Positions 1 to 8,832 of a stretch of 64,000 bases of DNA are shown piece after piece. The notes beneath the pieces are model-generated. The model did no database searches. It saw nothing but the letters and a program-made list of their open reading frames with translations, and was not told where the DNA came from. The position numbers and the translations under genes were made by a program. The DNA comes from Methylobacterium sp. PvR107 (GTDB lineage: Bacteria; Pseudomonadota; Alphaproteobacteria; Rhizobiales; Beijerinckiaceae): contig NZ_JAFIBW010000001.1 of the NCBI RefSeq assembly GCF_017833295.1, positions 4,305,501-4,369,500 on the forward strand, written 5' to 3'. Numbering within the stretch: the stretch's first letter is position 1; each line of letters starts with the position of its first letter.

Positions 1-110
1 AGCAGCGCGGATCCGATCGTGGTCACGCCGACGATCGCCAGTCCGATGGCACCTGCGAGCAGGCTGATCTGACGCCGCAACGAAACGCGGTCCGCGAGCC
101 GCTTGAACAT
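1..110 (-). CDS. N-terminus of a probable membrane-bound sensor (chemoreceptor-like), cut by the window edge
   Basis: Only the first 36 or so codons are in the window. They read MFKRLADRVSLRRQISLLAG and continue into a hydrophobic stretch rich in Ala, Ile, Val and Gly. A short basic segment followed by one transmembrane helix is typical of methyl-accepting chemotaxis proteins and of some histidine kinases or GGDEF proteins, so the class is an inference. The start is supported by a GAGG motif about 10 bases upstream on the minus strand. An in-frame alternative was not chosen because the ATG at 120 is in another frame. The gene runs off the left end, so no catalytic or signalling domain can be seen. 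Confidence 0.5.
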   Translation of the reverse strand, partial: MFKRLADRVSLRRQISLLAGAIGLAIVGVTTIGSAL

Positions 111-651
111 CTTGAGCCATCCTCGACCAGCGAGGAGTATGCGGCTCAGTTCATGACGGCGGGTGAACTTTCTTCGTAAATAATGCGCTGCTTGAACGGC
201 GCGGCGGTCGCCGTGTTGCGGCCTATTCCGTCTGTAAATCTTTGCCTCATCAAGCAGACTGCAAGCGGACGTTGCGCGCTTCCGTGAAGAATCGGAAGCC
301 GCTCCTCGAACGGCCAAACCGATCGATTTCAGATTCGAGCGGAGAGATCCGAATATATCGAAATTTTGAGCGAAACATACGCCATCGATAAGAGGCCGGT
401 GTGGGGCGATGAAAATAATCTTCGTAGATCTAGATTGATGGGACGAATTTATAAGGTCTGTAATTTTGCTTTCGCTTGATATTTTTTGAATTTGAAAGTA
501 TAGGTGAAATTCAAGTATTAATGTTCGTAGAGGGTGCTACCCTGTCGCCGGAGCCCTCTCGACGAGCAGGTGGTCGACGCAGCCCCGTCAGCGGCCACGG
601 TACCACCGCGTCGCGCATCCCGCTGTGACTGGGTGGGAGAGAATTGTGTTC
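111..651. other. Non-coding gap with an AT-rich patch
   Basis: No convincing gene is visible between the chemoreceptor-like start and the PEPC-like stop. Bases about 360-530 are clearly AT-rich against the GC-rich background, which fits a promoter region or an acquired or decayed segment. Open frames here are short, lack ribosome binding sites and have unnatural compositions. Confidence 0.5.
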
Positions 652-3531
652 TCACCCGAATGCCCCGACCTCGTGCTGGATCATGCCGGAGATCTCTCGC
701 ATTTGGTCGAACATCTGCCGGATCGGCTGGAACAGGTTGGCGTGCTCCGCCTCATAGGTACCGACATCGCGCGGACCCGCGGGCTCGCCGAAGTTGAGGC
801 CGAGGGTCGGATCCGGGGTGATCGGGAAGATCTCGTCGAGAAGCTTCAGGCAGCCGTCGATGTCGAGCCGCAGGAAGCGCTCGAGGAGCTGCTCGCGGGA
901 GATGCCGGCCTGCGGCCGGAAGCCCGGGATGTGCACCGCCAGGAACCAGATGCGGTGGATCAGCGCGAGCCGGAGGGCGTGCAGCAATGTCAGCCGTGCC
1001 GACATCGCCGGCAGGTCGGGGGCCGCCGCGGTCAGGGCAAGCCAGTCGCGGGTCAGCCGGCCGAACAGACTCCGCAGTGCGGATGCGAGATCGAGGCGCT
1101 CCAGTGCGCCCGAGATCACCACCAGCTCGTCGCGGCGAAAGTCCTTCTGCGTGCGCCGGGCGCGCTCCAGCCACACGGCCGGGTCGAGCGTGTCGATATA
1201 GGCGCGCAGCACGTCGAGATCGCCCACCGATGCGGCATGCTGCACCAACCGGAAGGCGCGCGAGAACCGCACGGAGTCGCGCCGCATATCCCGGAACAGG
1301 TCCGGGCCGCGCTGGGCGGCGCGGCCGATCCCGTGCAGCGAATTCGCCAGGAAGCCGAGCTGGTGCAGAATCGCGTTGTTGGGGATCGCCCGCATCTGCC
1401 TGGGGTGGGTGATGCGGGCCGGGCCGCCATTGTCGCTCTGGCGCGCGACGGGGCGGGAGCCGGTGCGATCGATCAGGCTCGGGCCGAACGTGCCGAGCAG
1501 GGCGGCGTACCCTGGATCGTCCACCAGCGCCTCCATGTCCTGGCGGGCCGCGGTGAAGAATTCGAGGGCGAAGTCCGGCTCGGAATAGATCGGGTCATCC
1601 TTGGCGTCGGCGTTCGCCTGCGCGTCGTTGAGGGCGTAATCCGAGAAGGTGTCGTCTTCGGCCACATCGAGCGCGTAGACGTGCTCGGCGATGCGGGCGA
1701 CGCTCGCCGCCGCCAAGGCTTCGGTGCCGTAGAGCAGGTAGCCGTCGGTGCCCTGGAAGCTCGATTCCAGCCGAACCTTGATTCCGGCCTTGCGGGCGCG
1801 GTCCCGGGCATCCTCGGGCGCCAGATAGGCGAGGCGGTCGCGCAGCGAGGTGGGATGGGCGCCGCGCCCGATCGACTCGCCGTGGGTGTCGAAGATCGCG
1901 AGCTCGATATCGGCCAGGCCGTTCTGCAGCAGCATCTCGGTGATACGCAGCCGCAGCCGCTCGATCCAGAAGGTCGCGGCGAGCTGACCGACGTACCGGC
2001 CGGAATCCGAATAGCCGAACTGCACGGTGAGCCGGCCGATGCGCTTCAGGTACTGACGCCAGTGCGGGTTGCGCAGGGCGTCGTCGAGCACCCGGATGCC
2101 CTGTTCCAGCGCGCTCGCCGTCTCGAAGAGCGGGGTGATCTCCAGCCGATCGGCGATGCCGTAGTGGCGGGCGAGCCAGAGGGCGGCGAGAAGGGTGTAG
2201 CCGGTCTCGGTCTCGGCGATCAGGAAGCGCACCGGGTGGGTGCCGTCGACGTGCTTGAGGATCTGGGCGATCGTCATCATCAGGCGGGCGGCCGAAGCCC
2301 GCTCGGCGGCCAGCGCGCCGAAATCCACCGCCACGGGCCGCACGTCGTTTAGCAGCGCGTGGACCGTCGCCAGATGCGAGCGGCGGCGCGCCGCGTCGGC
2401 GGGTTCGCCCTCCAGGTCGACGACGCGGCGGACCGCGTTGTGGATCTGGCTGGCGTTCAACCGGAAATGCGGCAGCGCGTTCGAGAGGCCGTGCGTGGCG
2501 ACGCCGGCCCGCAGGACGGCGATCCTGCGCTGATCGGCCGGGTCCTCGGCCGCTTCCAGCGCCGCGGTAAGGCCGGCGATCAGCGGACCCGCATTGGTCT
2601 GGGCGCGCTCGCGCTCGATGATCAGCGCCAGAGAGAAACGGTGGACCGCTTCGAGGGAGGGCTTGTCGCCGAGGCGGGGGGCGACGGCGAGCTGACGATT
2701 CACGGCCGCGAGAGCGCCGTCGGCCAGGGCGCGGACCTCGCGGCAGGCCCCGATCTCAGGCAGTTCGCGCATCACCCGATCGAACTGCATGCGCTTCGAG
2801 ATCAGCCGGTAGCGCAGGGTGTCCCACCAGCCGATATCGGTGCGGCCGTCGGTGTCGCAGCCGACCCAGCTGGCGATCGCGAAGGGGCGCGGCGTCAGCT
2901 CGGTCCAGCGGTCGGGCCAGCGGGCGCGGGCGGCGTCGAGCAGCGCGGCATTGAACGCATCGAGGGCGAGCCGGCCGTTATTGGCTGCCGCGCAGGCCTG
3001 CTCGAACTCGACATCCAGGGTGATCGGCGCGTCCGGACGGGTCGAGAGCGCGGCGGCCCGCGCGATCAGGTTGGCGCGGGCCGTCGCGTCGGGCAGGCTG
3101 GCGGCCTCCGCGAGCAGGCTCGCCACGGCCCGCGGCATGCCGAAGGTCGGATGGGCGGTGAAGACGACCGCGAAGGCGGTGCGGCGGATGAAGTCCGCGA
3201 AGGCCTCGAAGGCGTCGGGTCGGTCGGGGACCGCGGCGACCAAGCGGGCCGGGATGGCCGCCTGCGGGTCCGCCGGTCCCGACTCCAGCCCGACATAGGC
3301 CCGCAGCCGCGCTGCCCGTGCCTCCAGGGATGCGGCGCGCAGCCGCGCGAACAGGCTGTCGAGATCGCCCGCCGAGATCTCGTTCCGGTCGAAGCGGCGC
3401 GTGATCGCCAGGGTGACCGCCAGGACCGGGTTGCGGAACGGATCTTCCCGGGCTTGGTCGCGGGCTGCCTCGATCAGGCCGAGGAGGTGGCTCTCCAGCT
3501 CCTCGGGCTTGCGGCTCGGCTGGTGCTGCAT
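652..3531 (-). CDS. Divergent phosphoenolpyruvate carboxylase-like protein
   Basis: A 959-residue protein of the PEP carboxylase superfamily, which makes oxaloacetate from PEP and bicarbonate. Family marks run in the right order: TAHPT with the catalytic His (about residue 140), a WVGCDTDG block corresponding to WxGGDRDGN, PLFETASALEQG corresponding to PLFET, FGYSDSG, and GRGAHP in place of the glycine-rich GRGGGP loop. Several marks differ from canonical PEPC. The glycine-rich loop reads THGESIGRGA, the TEQGE block is replaced by ESSFQGTDG, and the C-terminus ends VGAFG, not the usual QNTG. It is therefore probably a paralogue, and activity is uncertain. I chose the ATG at 3531 because GAGGCGG lies about 9 bases upstream; an upstream ATG at 3561 lacks a site. 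The gene stands alone, with no operon partner. Confidence 0.8.
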   Translation of the reverse strand: MQHQPSRKPEELESHLLGLIEAARDQAREDPFRNPVLAVTLAITRRFDRNEISAGDLDSLFARLRAASLEARAARLRAYVGLESGPADPQAAIPARLVAAVPDRPDAFEAFADFIRRTAFAVVFTAHPTFGMPRAVASLLAEAASLPDATARANLIARAAALSTRPDAPITLDVEFEQACAAANNGRLALDAFNAALLDAARARWPDRWTELTPRPFAIASWVGCDTDGRTDIGWWDTLRYRLISKRMQFDRVMRELPEIGACREVRALADGALAAVNRQLAVAPRLGDKPSLEAVHRFSLALIIERERAQTNAGPLIAGLTAALEAAEDPADQRRIAVLRAGVATHGLSNALPHFRLNASQIHNAVRRVVDLEGEPADAARRRSHLATVHALLNDVRPVAVDFGALAAERASAARLMMTIAQILKHVDGTHPVRFLIAETETGYTLLAALWLARHYGIADRLEITPLFETASALEQGIRVLDDALRNPHWRQYLKRIGRLTVQFGYSDSGRYVGQLAATFWIERLRLRITEMLLQNGLADIELAIFDTHGESIGRGAHPTSLRDRLAYLAPEDARDRARKAGIKVRLESSFQGTDGYLLYGTEALAAASVARIAEHVYALDVAEDDTFSDYALNDAQANADAKDDPIYSEPDFALEFFTAARQDMEALVDDPGYAALLGTFGPSLIDRTGSRPVARQSDNGGPARITHPRQMRAIPNNAILHQLGFLANSLHGIGRAAQRGPDLFRDMRRDSVRFSRAFRLVQHAASVGDLDVLRAYIDTLDPAVWLERARRTQKDFRRDELVVISGALERLDLASALRSLFGRLTRDWLALTAAAPDLPAMSARLTLLHALRLALIHRIWFLAVHIPGFRPQAGISREQLLERFLRLDIDGCLKLLDEIFPITPDPTLGLNFGEPAGPRDVGTYEAEHANLFQPIRQMFDQMREISGMIQHEVGAFG

Positions 3532-3728
3532 CGATCGATTCCGCCTCAGGTCTGCCCGCATCTACCCGGTCCGCCGCCCCACGCAAGGAGCGTTCCGCGT
3601 CGTCGGCAGGGCAAGCCTCCGGCACGGGTGGTCCGGCCCTGCATGAGTCGGTTCCGGACAGCGCGCCCATGCCGTCGTGCGCGACGGGGTGACGGCGGCC
3701 CTTCAGGCGGGTTAGAGCTTCGAACAGT

Positions 3729-4031
3729 ATGGAGCGCCTGCTGATCTTCCTGGCCGTACTGGTCTTCGCCGTTGCCATCGCGACTGTCCTTGCCATGGCG
3801 GCGAGGATGCGGCGTGAGCCACTCCGCATGGACTCCGAACTCGACGTGGATGATGAGCACCTGTTCATCGGTTCGGTCGGCCCTCGCCCGAGCCCGATCG
3901 ACCGCTCGGCACAGGTGCTGGATCCCCGAGTCTTGGATTTGGACGCAATCGAATTGGAACCGATCAGAGCACTCGACAGGACAGAGCGGATCGAGGGGCC
4001 GCGGCGCGATGTGCCGGAGTCCGGGCGATGA
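3729..4031 (+). CDS. Small single-pass membrane protein, unknown function
   Basis: A 100-residue protein whose first 27 residues form a transmembrane helix (MERLLIFLAVLVFAVAIA onward) followed by Arg residues and then an acidic, proline-containing soluble tail. The topology is probably N-out/C-in by the positive-inside rule. No family was recognised. Its stop codon overlaps the ATG of the next gene as ATGA, so the two are very likely translated together and may act together in the envelope. The start has only a weak ribosome binding site. Confidence 0.6.
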   Translation: MERLLIFLAVLVFAVAIATVLAMAARMRREPLRMDSELDVDDEHLFIGSVGPRPSPIDRSAQVLDPRVLDLDAIELEPIRALDRTERIEGPRRDVPESGR

Positions 4032-4666
4032 GGGCCTTCGCTTGGCTGCTGCTGGCCGGAGCGGCCTGCCTGACGGCTGTGCCGGCTCAGCCGTCTCTGG
4101 CCCAGACCGCGCCCGCATCGGCCGCGCCGAGCCCGGCGCCGGATCCGGCAACGCCGCAGGTGGGGACGTCACCGCCGGCTGCCGCCCCGCCGGTCGAGCA
4201 GCCCTGCGGGGCCCGGGCCGCGCGCTTCGAGGGCGCGAAGGGATTCAAGATGGTGGTGATCCGGGCCGGGCAGGTCCAGACGACCAACCCGCTGCGACCC
4301 CTGACGCCCGAGGTCAACGAGGTCCTGCTGGTGGTGGTGGCCGGCAAGGTCGCCACCGCCTACGGTCCGGATTTCAGCACCCTGCGACGCGGCAGCGCCC
4401 CGGCGGCGATCGAGGCGATGCTCGGCGGCCCGATCCGCTGGCAGGCGGCCCTGCCGACCCTGCCGGATCCGATCGCCATCGTCTCGGAGGAGGGCAGCCC
4501 TCTGGCGCAGCTCGCCTTCCGGGCCTGCGAGGATCCGCCGGCCGTGAAGACCGCGCCGAAGCCCGTGGCGCGCAAGAAGAGCCCGGCCCGGCACGCGGCC
4601 CCAAAGGCCGCGGCCGAGAAGACGCCCCCGGGCTTCTCCATGCCTCAGGGCGCGATCGCCGAGTAG
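4028..4666 (+). CDS. Exported Ala/Pro-rich protein, unknown function
   Basis: A 212-residue protein beginning with a signal peptide (MRAFAWLLLAGAACLTAVPA, probable cleavage after a SLAQ-type site near residue 29). An Ala/Pro-rich linker follows, then a globular part of about 120 residues (50-170) containing two Cys residues that could form a disulphide in the periplasm. The tail is rich in Lys, Ala and Pro. It is translationally coupled to the small membrane protein upstream through an ATGA overlap. I do not recognise the family, and no catalytic motif is evident. Confidence 0.65.
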   Translation: MRAFAWLLLAGAACLTAVPAQPSLAQTAPASAAPSPAPDPATPQVGTSPPAAAPPVEQPCGARAARFEGAKGFKMVVIRAGQVQTTNPLRPLTPEVNEVLLVVVAGKVATAYGPDFSTLRRGSAPAAIEAMLGGPIRWQAALPTLPDPIAIVSEEGSPLAQLAFRACEDPPAVKTAPKPVARKKSPARHAAPKAAAEKTPPGFSMPQGAIAE

Positions 4667-4670
4667 GCGG

Positions 4671-5030
4671 TCACTTCTGCTTGGCGATCACCTTGTCCTT
4701 GATGCCGTCGTAGGCGTTCTTCGGGATGATCTTCTTGGAGACCAGGTCGTCCTTGCCGCGATAGGGGCGGCCCTTGATGATCGCGGCCGCGCGCGCCGCG
4801 CCGATGCCGGGGAGCGCGTCGAGCTCCTCGCTGCTCGCGCTGTTGAGGTCGAGGAGCGCGCCCTTGGCGGCATTGGGCGACCCGGCGACGGGGGCGCTCG
4901 GCGCCGTGGGCTTGGCCGGGGCGGTCGGCGACGCGGTCGTCGGCGTCTGGGGTGCCTGCGCCAGGGCAGGGGCCCCCAGAAGGCCGGACAGCAGGGCGAG
5001 GAGGGCAAGGGTCTTGGTGGAGGAAGCCAT
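4671..5030 (-). CDS. Secreted helix-hairpin-helix (ComEA-like) protein
   Basis: A 119-residue protein with a signal peptide ending near PALAQA, an Ala/Pro/Thr linker, and a C-terminal helix-hairpin-helix unit, [18 protein letters not shown] followed by AARAAAII. The LNxAsxeeLxxLPGIG pattern is the ComEA/HhH_3 signature, which binds DNA non-specifically. A role in DNA binding outside the cytoplasm is inferred; it might equally be a generic periplasmic HhH protein. I chose the ATG at 5030 because it directly precedes the signal peptide and has GGGAG 8 bases upstream. The longer GTG frame would bury the signal. It is convergent with the exported-protein gene to its left. Confidence 0.8.
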
Positions 5031-5256
5031 GGCGTTTCTCCCGAGAGGCACGGCCCGCTGCGCGGTACCGTCGCCTCGGCTTTGCATGGCTTCGCTTGAA
5101 CCCCCGCTTAACGGTTGTGGTCGGGCGCCTCTAGCCACGGGCCGGTGCCGGCGCTATAAGCGCGCCCTCATCCGTATCCCGCGGTGTGCGTGGCGATCCT
5201 CGATCGAGGAGCCGCCTGCGCGCTGCTTTGTCCGCGGCGTCACGAAGGATCCAGCC

Positions 5257-5445
5257 ATGGCCGTTCCGAAGCGAAAGACTTCCCCCTCCCGCCGCGGCAT
5301 GCGCCGCTCGGCCGACGCCCTCAAGGCGCCGACCTATGTCGAGGACAAGGATTCGGGCGAGCTGCGCCGTCCGCACCACATCGACCTGAAGACCGGCATG
5401 TACCGCGGCCGTCAGGTGCTCAAGGTGAAGTCCGCCGAGGCCTGA
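5257..5445 (+). CDS. rpmF: 50S ribosomal protein L32
   Basis: A 62-residue basic protein starting [20 protein letters not shown], the invariant N-terminus of bacterial L32, and containing the [15 protein letters not shown] segment typical of alphaproteobacteria. There are no zinc-binding CxxC pairs, so it is the Cys-free form that is usual in this class. It is part of the large ribosomal subunit. The start at 5257 is fixed by the conserved N-terminus. It sits alone, convergent with a small hypothetical gene, and a strong hairpin separates the two. Confidence 0.97.
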
Positions 5446-5457
5446 GCCTCGCGAGGG

Positions 5458-5479
5458 CGGCGCCTCAGGCGAGGCGCCG
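5458..5479. terminator. Bidirectional hairpin between rpmF and the convergent small gene
   Basis: A perfect 9-bp inverted repeat, CGGCGCCTC then a 4-base loop (AGGC) then GAGGCGCCG, lies just after the rpmF stop. It overlaps the last codons of the convergent gene. There is no T-run, so termination on either strand is inferred from position and stem strength only. Confidence 0.5.
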
Positions 5480-5788
5480 CGCGGCCTCCGCGTAGCACGC
5501 GGCGGCCATACGGGTTCGCTCCAGACGCGACGGAAGCAGCGCCGGGTCTCCGGCCGTCAGCAATTGTGCGATGAAGCCCGCGCGCGGTCTCGCCGCGGCT
5601 GGGCGTTCCGCCGGTGCGGCCCTTTCAGACCTCTCAGACTGTCCACCATCGATCAGGACGAGCGCGCGTGCCTCGGGCGATGTCCGCCGTGTGCCATCCC
5701 TTGGCGTGCCCTCGGTCGCTCCCGGCACGTCCCGCGCGGGCCTGACCTGTGCCGGCTCGAGACGGCTGCCTGTTCCGATCCGAACCAT
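5465..5788 (-). CDS. Small conserved-looking hypothetical protein
   Basis: A 107-residue protein with a low-complexity, Arg- and Ala-rich N-terminal half and a better-ordered C-terminal part, GFIAQLLTAGDPALLPSRLE followed by an Ala-rich helix. The FIAQLL segment with a following Arg/Ala helix resembles short uncharacterised proteins of Rhizobiales that carry FLAHLIAT motifs, so it is probably a real gene of unknown role. I chose the ATG at 5788 because GGAGG lies 8 bases upstream; the GTG two codons earlier is too close to that site. Confidence 0.55.
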   Translation of the reverse strand: MVRIGTGSRLEPAQVRPARDVPGATEGTPRDGTRRTSPEARALVLIDGGQSERSERAAPAERPAAARPRAGFIAQLLTAGDPALLPSRLERTRMAAACYAEAARRLA

Positions 5789-5882
5789 CGCCACATCCTC
5801 CGCACGTTTCCGTGCCGATGTCGCAAAGGTGGGGCCGATGTTTACTAATCGTCAACCTTCTATACCGCCGCACCGGCGGTAA

Positions 5883-6473
5883 TTATTTCTTTGCGAGGGC
5901 TTCCAGGCGCTGCTGCATCTCGAGCATCTGCCGCTTGAGGTCATCCAGCTCGCCGCCGGCATAGGGTGCCGGCGCGGACGGCACAGAGGGGTGCGACCCG
6001 GCGGCGGGCGGTGCGAAGCCCGTGAACATCTTCATGGCATCGCCGAAGAAGTTCATGTTGGTGCGCACCTGCTGTTCGATCGCGTTCTGGAATGCGGCCG
6101 GGCCAAAGCTGTGGGCGAATTTCTCGCGCAGGCCATCCTGATCCTTGGCGAAGTTCGCCATGGAGAACTCCAGGAAGCTCGGCACCATCGTGCGCATGCT
6201 GTCGCCGTAGAAGCGGATCAGCTGGCGCAGGAACGCCACCGGCAGCAGGTTCTCCGCGCCGGCCTTGTTCTCCTGCTCGAAGATGATCTGCGTGAGCACC
6301 GAGCGGGTGATGTCGTCGCCCGTGCGGGCGTCGTAGACGACGAAGTCCTCGCCGTTCTGGACCATCGTGGCGAGGTCTTCCAGCGTCACGTAGGTCGAGG
6401 TGCCCGTGTGGTAGAGGCGCCGGTTGGCGTACTTCTTGATGACGGTCTGGGTGGCCTTGACGGTATCCGCCAT
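5883..6473 (-). CDS. phaR: Polyhydroxyalkanoate synthesis repressor PhaR
   Basis: A 196-residue regulator. The N-terminal PHB/PHA accumulation regulator DNA-binding domain is evident in VIKKYANRRLYHTGTSTYVT (residues about 11-30). The PHB-binding repeat follows (about 70-110: LPVAFLRQLIRFYGDSM). The C-terminal 25 residues form a Leu/Met/Gln heptad segment that is probably a coiled coil. PhaR represses phasin and PHB genes and leaves DNA when it binds nascent PHB granules. It is divergent from phaAB, with 324 bases between, where operator sites would be expected. Length and architecture are normal for the family. Confidence 0.95.
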   Translation of the reverse strand: MADTVKATQTVIKKYANRRLYHTGTSTYVTLEDLATMVQNGEDFVVYDARTGDDITRSVLTQIIFEQENKAGAENLLPVAFLRQLIRFYGDSMRTMVPSFLEFSMANFAKDQDGLREKFAHSFGPAAFQNAIEQQVRTNMNFFGDAMKMFTGFAPPAAGSHPSVPSAPAPYAGGELDDLKRQMLEMQQRLEALAKK

Positions 6474-6797
6474 CGGGAACGGCCTTTCTGGACTCGGGAC
6501 CTAGGGGTGTCGCAGGCGCGCGGTGCGGCCTGGCGGGGGCCGTCTTCGCGCCCGCAGCACGATCCTTAAAGCCTTCTCCGGGCGCAGAAAACAGCAAATT
6601 GCACGTCTTCAACGCAGAATAATGCAGAGCCCGCCCGGTGGCGAGATCATTTCAGTCACTTCAACACGTCATCGCGGGCTTCACGCCACCGATGCACAAC
6701 CTTGACTTCGCCTCCCTCACGCCCTTCATCCCAAGACCGGCACAGAGCGCGCCCGGGAATTGGAAGGCGCGCCGGCTCGTGAGAGGAGAACGTTCAC
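6474..6797. promoter_or_regulatory. Divergent phaR / phaAB control region with CGCAG repeats
   Basis: The region between phaR and phaA should carry both promoters. Bases about 6565-6660 are AT-richer than the surroundings. The pentamer CGCAG occurs at 6553, 6583 and 6613, exactly 30 bases apart, and GCAG again at 6624. PhaR proteins of other alphaproteobacteria are reported to bind CTGC/GCAG-type sites, so these are candidate operators. The link is inferred. phaA has its own ribosome site, GAGAGGAGA, at 6781. Confidence 0.4.
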
Positions 6798-7982
6798 ATG
6801 GCAGGCAGCGAAGAGATCGTCATCGTCGGGGCCGCGCGCACGCCGGTCGGCTCGTTCGGCGGCGCCTTCGGGGCGGTGCCGGCCCACGAGCTCGGCGCGA
6901 CCGCGATCAAGGCCGCTCTGGAGCGCGCCAAGGTCTCGCCCGACGACGTGGATGAGGTGATCTTCGGCCAGGTGCTCACCGCAGGCGCCGGCCAGAACCC
7001 CGCCCGTCAGGCGGCCATCAAGGCCGGTATCCCCGAGAAGGCCACCGCCTGGGGCCTCAACCAGGTCTGCGGCTCGGGCCTGCGCACGGTCGCCATCGGC
7101 ATGCAGCAGATCGCCAACGGCGACGCCAAGGTCATCGTGGCCGGCGGCCAGGAATCCATGTCGCTCTCGCCCCATGCGCAGTATCTGCGCGGTGGCCAGA
7201 AGATGGGCGACCTGAAGCTCGTCGACACCATGATCAAGGACGGGCTCTGGGACGCCTTCAACGGCTACCACATGGGCCAGACCGCCGAGAACGTCGCGCA
7301 GGCCTTCCAGCTCACCCGCGAGCAGCAGGACCAGTTCGCGACGCGCTCGCAGAACAAGGCTGAGGCCGCCCGCAAGGAGGGCCGCTTCAAGGACGAGATC
7401 GTCCCCGTCACGGTGCCCGGCAAGAAGGGCGACACCGTCGTCGACACCGACGAGTATATCCGCGACGGTGCCACCATGGAGGCGATGGCCAAGCTGAAGC
7501 CCGCCTTCGCCAAGGAGGGAACGGTGACGGCCGCCAACGCGTCCGGCCTGAACGACGGTGCCGCCGCGCTCGTGCTGATGTCGGCCTCGGAGGCCGAGCG
7601 CCGCGGCCTGACCCCGCTCGCCCGGATCAAGTCCTGGGCGACCGCGGGCGTCGACCCGAAGGTGATGGGCACCGGCCCGATCCCCGCCTCGCGCAAGGCC
7701 CTCGAGAAGGCCGGCTGGAAGCCGTCCGACCTCGACCTGATTGAGGCCAACGAGGCCTTCGCGGCCCAGGCGCTGGCCGTGAACAAGGACATGGGCTGGG
7801 ACGACGCCAAGGTGAACGTCAACGGTGGCGCCATCGCCATCGGTCACCCGATCGGCGCCTCGGGGGCCCGAGTCCTTGTCACCCTGCTGCACGAGATGAA
7901 GCGGCGCGATGCCAAGAAGGGCCTCGCCACGCTCTGCATCGGCGGCGGCATGGGCGTCGCGATGTGTATCGAGCGGACCTGA
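6798..7982 (+). CDS. phaA: Acetyl-CoA acetyltransferase (beta-ketothiolase)
   Basis: A 394-residue thiolase that condenses two acetyl-CoA into acetoacetyl-CoA, the first step of PHB synthesis, in the cytoplasm. The nucleophile Cys91 is in [11 protein letters not shown]. The two acid/base residues are His350 in [13 protein letters not shown] and Cys380 in [11 protein letters not shown]. Length is standard for biosynthetic thiolases. GAGAGGAGA lies 9 bases before the ATG. phaB follows 114 bases downstream on the same strand, giving the usual phaAB pair, and phaR is divergent upstream. No polymerase (phaC) is in the window. Confidence 0.97.
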   Translation: MAGSEEIVIVGAARTPVGSFGGAFGAVPAHELGATAIKAALERAKVSPDDVDEVIFGQVLTAGAGQNPARQAAIKAGIPEKATAWGLNQVCGSGLRTVAIGMQQIANGDAKVIVAGGQESMSLSPHAQYLRGGQKMGDLKLVDTMIKDGLWDAFNGYHMGQTAENVAQAFQLTREQQDQFATRSQNKAEAARKEGRFKDEIVPVTVPGKKGDTVVDTDEYIRDGATMEAMAKLKPAFAKEGTVTAANASGLNDGAAALVLMSASEAERRGLTPLARIKSWATAGVDPKVMGTGPIPASRKALEKAGWKPSDLDLIEANEAFAAQALAVNKDMGWDDAKVNVNGGAIAIGHPIGASGARVLVTLLHEMKRRDAKKGLATLCIGGGMGVAMCIERT

Positions 7983-8042
7983 TTCGTCCGTAACGTCTGT
8001 CTCGACCAACAACATAGACTTAAGGCCGAAGTCAGAAAAAAT

Positions 8043-8081
8043 CGCGTGCGGACGCCATCCGCACGCGGCATCACGTGATGC
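8043..8081. repeat. Hairpin plus 14-bp perfect palindrome between phaA and phaB
   Basis: Two adjacent dyads fill the space before phaB. The first is a 10-bp stem CGCGTGCGGA / TCCGCACGCG at 8043-8052 and 8058-8067 with a 5-base loop. The second is GCATCACGTGATGC at 8068-8081, a perfect palindrome with no spacer. There is no T-run, and the phaB ribosome site AGGAGG follows at 8087. The pair could modulate read-through or mRNA stability, or bind a dimeric regulator. Confidence 0.6.
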
Positions 8082-8096
8082 GAACAGGAGGAAACA

Positions 8097-8825
8097 ATGA
8101 CCCAAGGACGCGTCGCCCTCGTGACGGGCGGCACCCGCGGTATCGGCGCGGCTATATCCAAGCGGCTCAAGGATAAGGGCTACAAGGTTGCTGCCAATTA
8201 CGGCGGCAACGACGAGGCGGCCAACGCCTTCAAGGCCGAGACCGGCATCCCGGTCTTCAAGTTCGACGTCGGTGATCTTGCCAGCTGCGAGGCCGGCATC
8301 AAGGCCATCGAGGCCGAACTCGGCCCGGTGGACATCCTGGTCAACAACGCCGGCATCACCCGCGACGGTGCCTTCCACAAGATGACCTTCGAGAAGTGGC
8401 AGGCGGTCATCAAGACCAACCTCGACTCGATGTTCACCTGCACCCGCCCGCTGATCGAGGGCATGCGCAGCCGCAGCTTCGGCCGCATCATCATCATCTC
8501 GTCGATCAACGGCCAGAAGGGCCAGGCCGGGCAGACCAACTACTCGGCCGCCAAGGCCGGCGTGATCGGCTTTGCCAAGGCGCTGGCTCAGGAAAGTGCC
8601 GCCAAGGGCATCACCGTCAACGTGATCGCGCCGGGCTACATCGCCACCGAGATGGTGATGGCGGTGCCGGAGGATATCCGGAACAAGATCATCTCGACGA
8701 TCCCGACCGGCCGCCTCGGCGAGGCCGACGAGATCGCCCACGCGGTCGAGTATCTTGCCAGCGACGAGGCCGGCTTCGTCAACGGCTCGACGCTGACGAT
8801 CAACGGCGGACAGCACTTCGTCTGA
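8097..8825 (+). CDS. phaB: Acetoacetyl-CoA reductase
   Basis: A 242-residue short-chain dehydrogenase that reduces acetoacetyl-CoA to (R)-3-hydroxybutyryl-CoA with NADPH, the second step of PHB synthesis. The nucleotide-binding motif is GGTRGIGA (residues 11-18), NNAG is at 83-86, and the catalytic residues are Ser136, Tyr149 and Lys153 in SSINGQKGQAGQTNYSAAK. AGGAGG sits 5 bases ahead of the ATG. It follows phaA on the same strand, and a strong hairpin just after the stop probably ends the transcript. The adjacency to a thiolase favours PhaB over FabG. Confidence 0.95.
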   Translation: MTQGRVALVTGGTRGIGAAISKRLKDKGYKVAANYGGNDEAANAFKAETGIPVFKFDVGDLASCEAGIKAIEAELGPVDILVNNAGITRDGAFHKMTFEKWQAVIKTNLDSMFTCTRPLIEGMRSRSFGRIIIISSINGQKGQAGQTNYSAAKAGVIGFAKALAQESAAKGITVNVIAPGYIATEMVMAVPEDIRNKIISTIPTGRLGEADEIAHAVEYLASDEAGFVNGSTLTINGGQHFV

Positions 8826-8832
8826 TTGCGAC

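Noticed and set aside
652..3744. Long plus-strand frames opposite the PEPC-like gene (625-2352 and 2359-3744)
   Set aside because: They are antisense shadows of a GC-rich gene: rich in Arg, Gly and Asp, without conserved motifs or ribosome sites.
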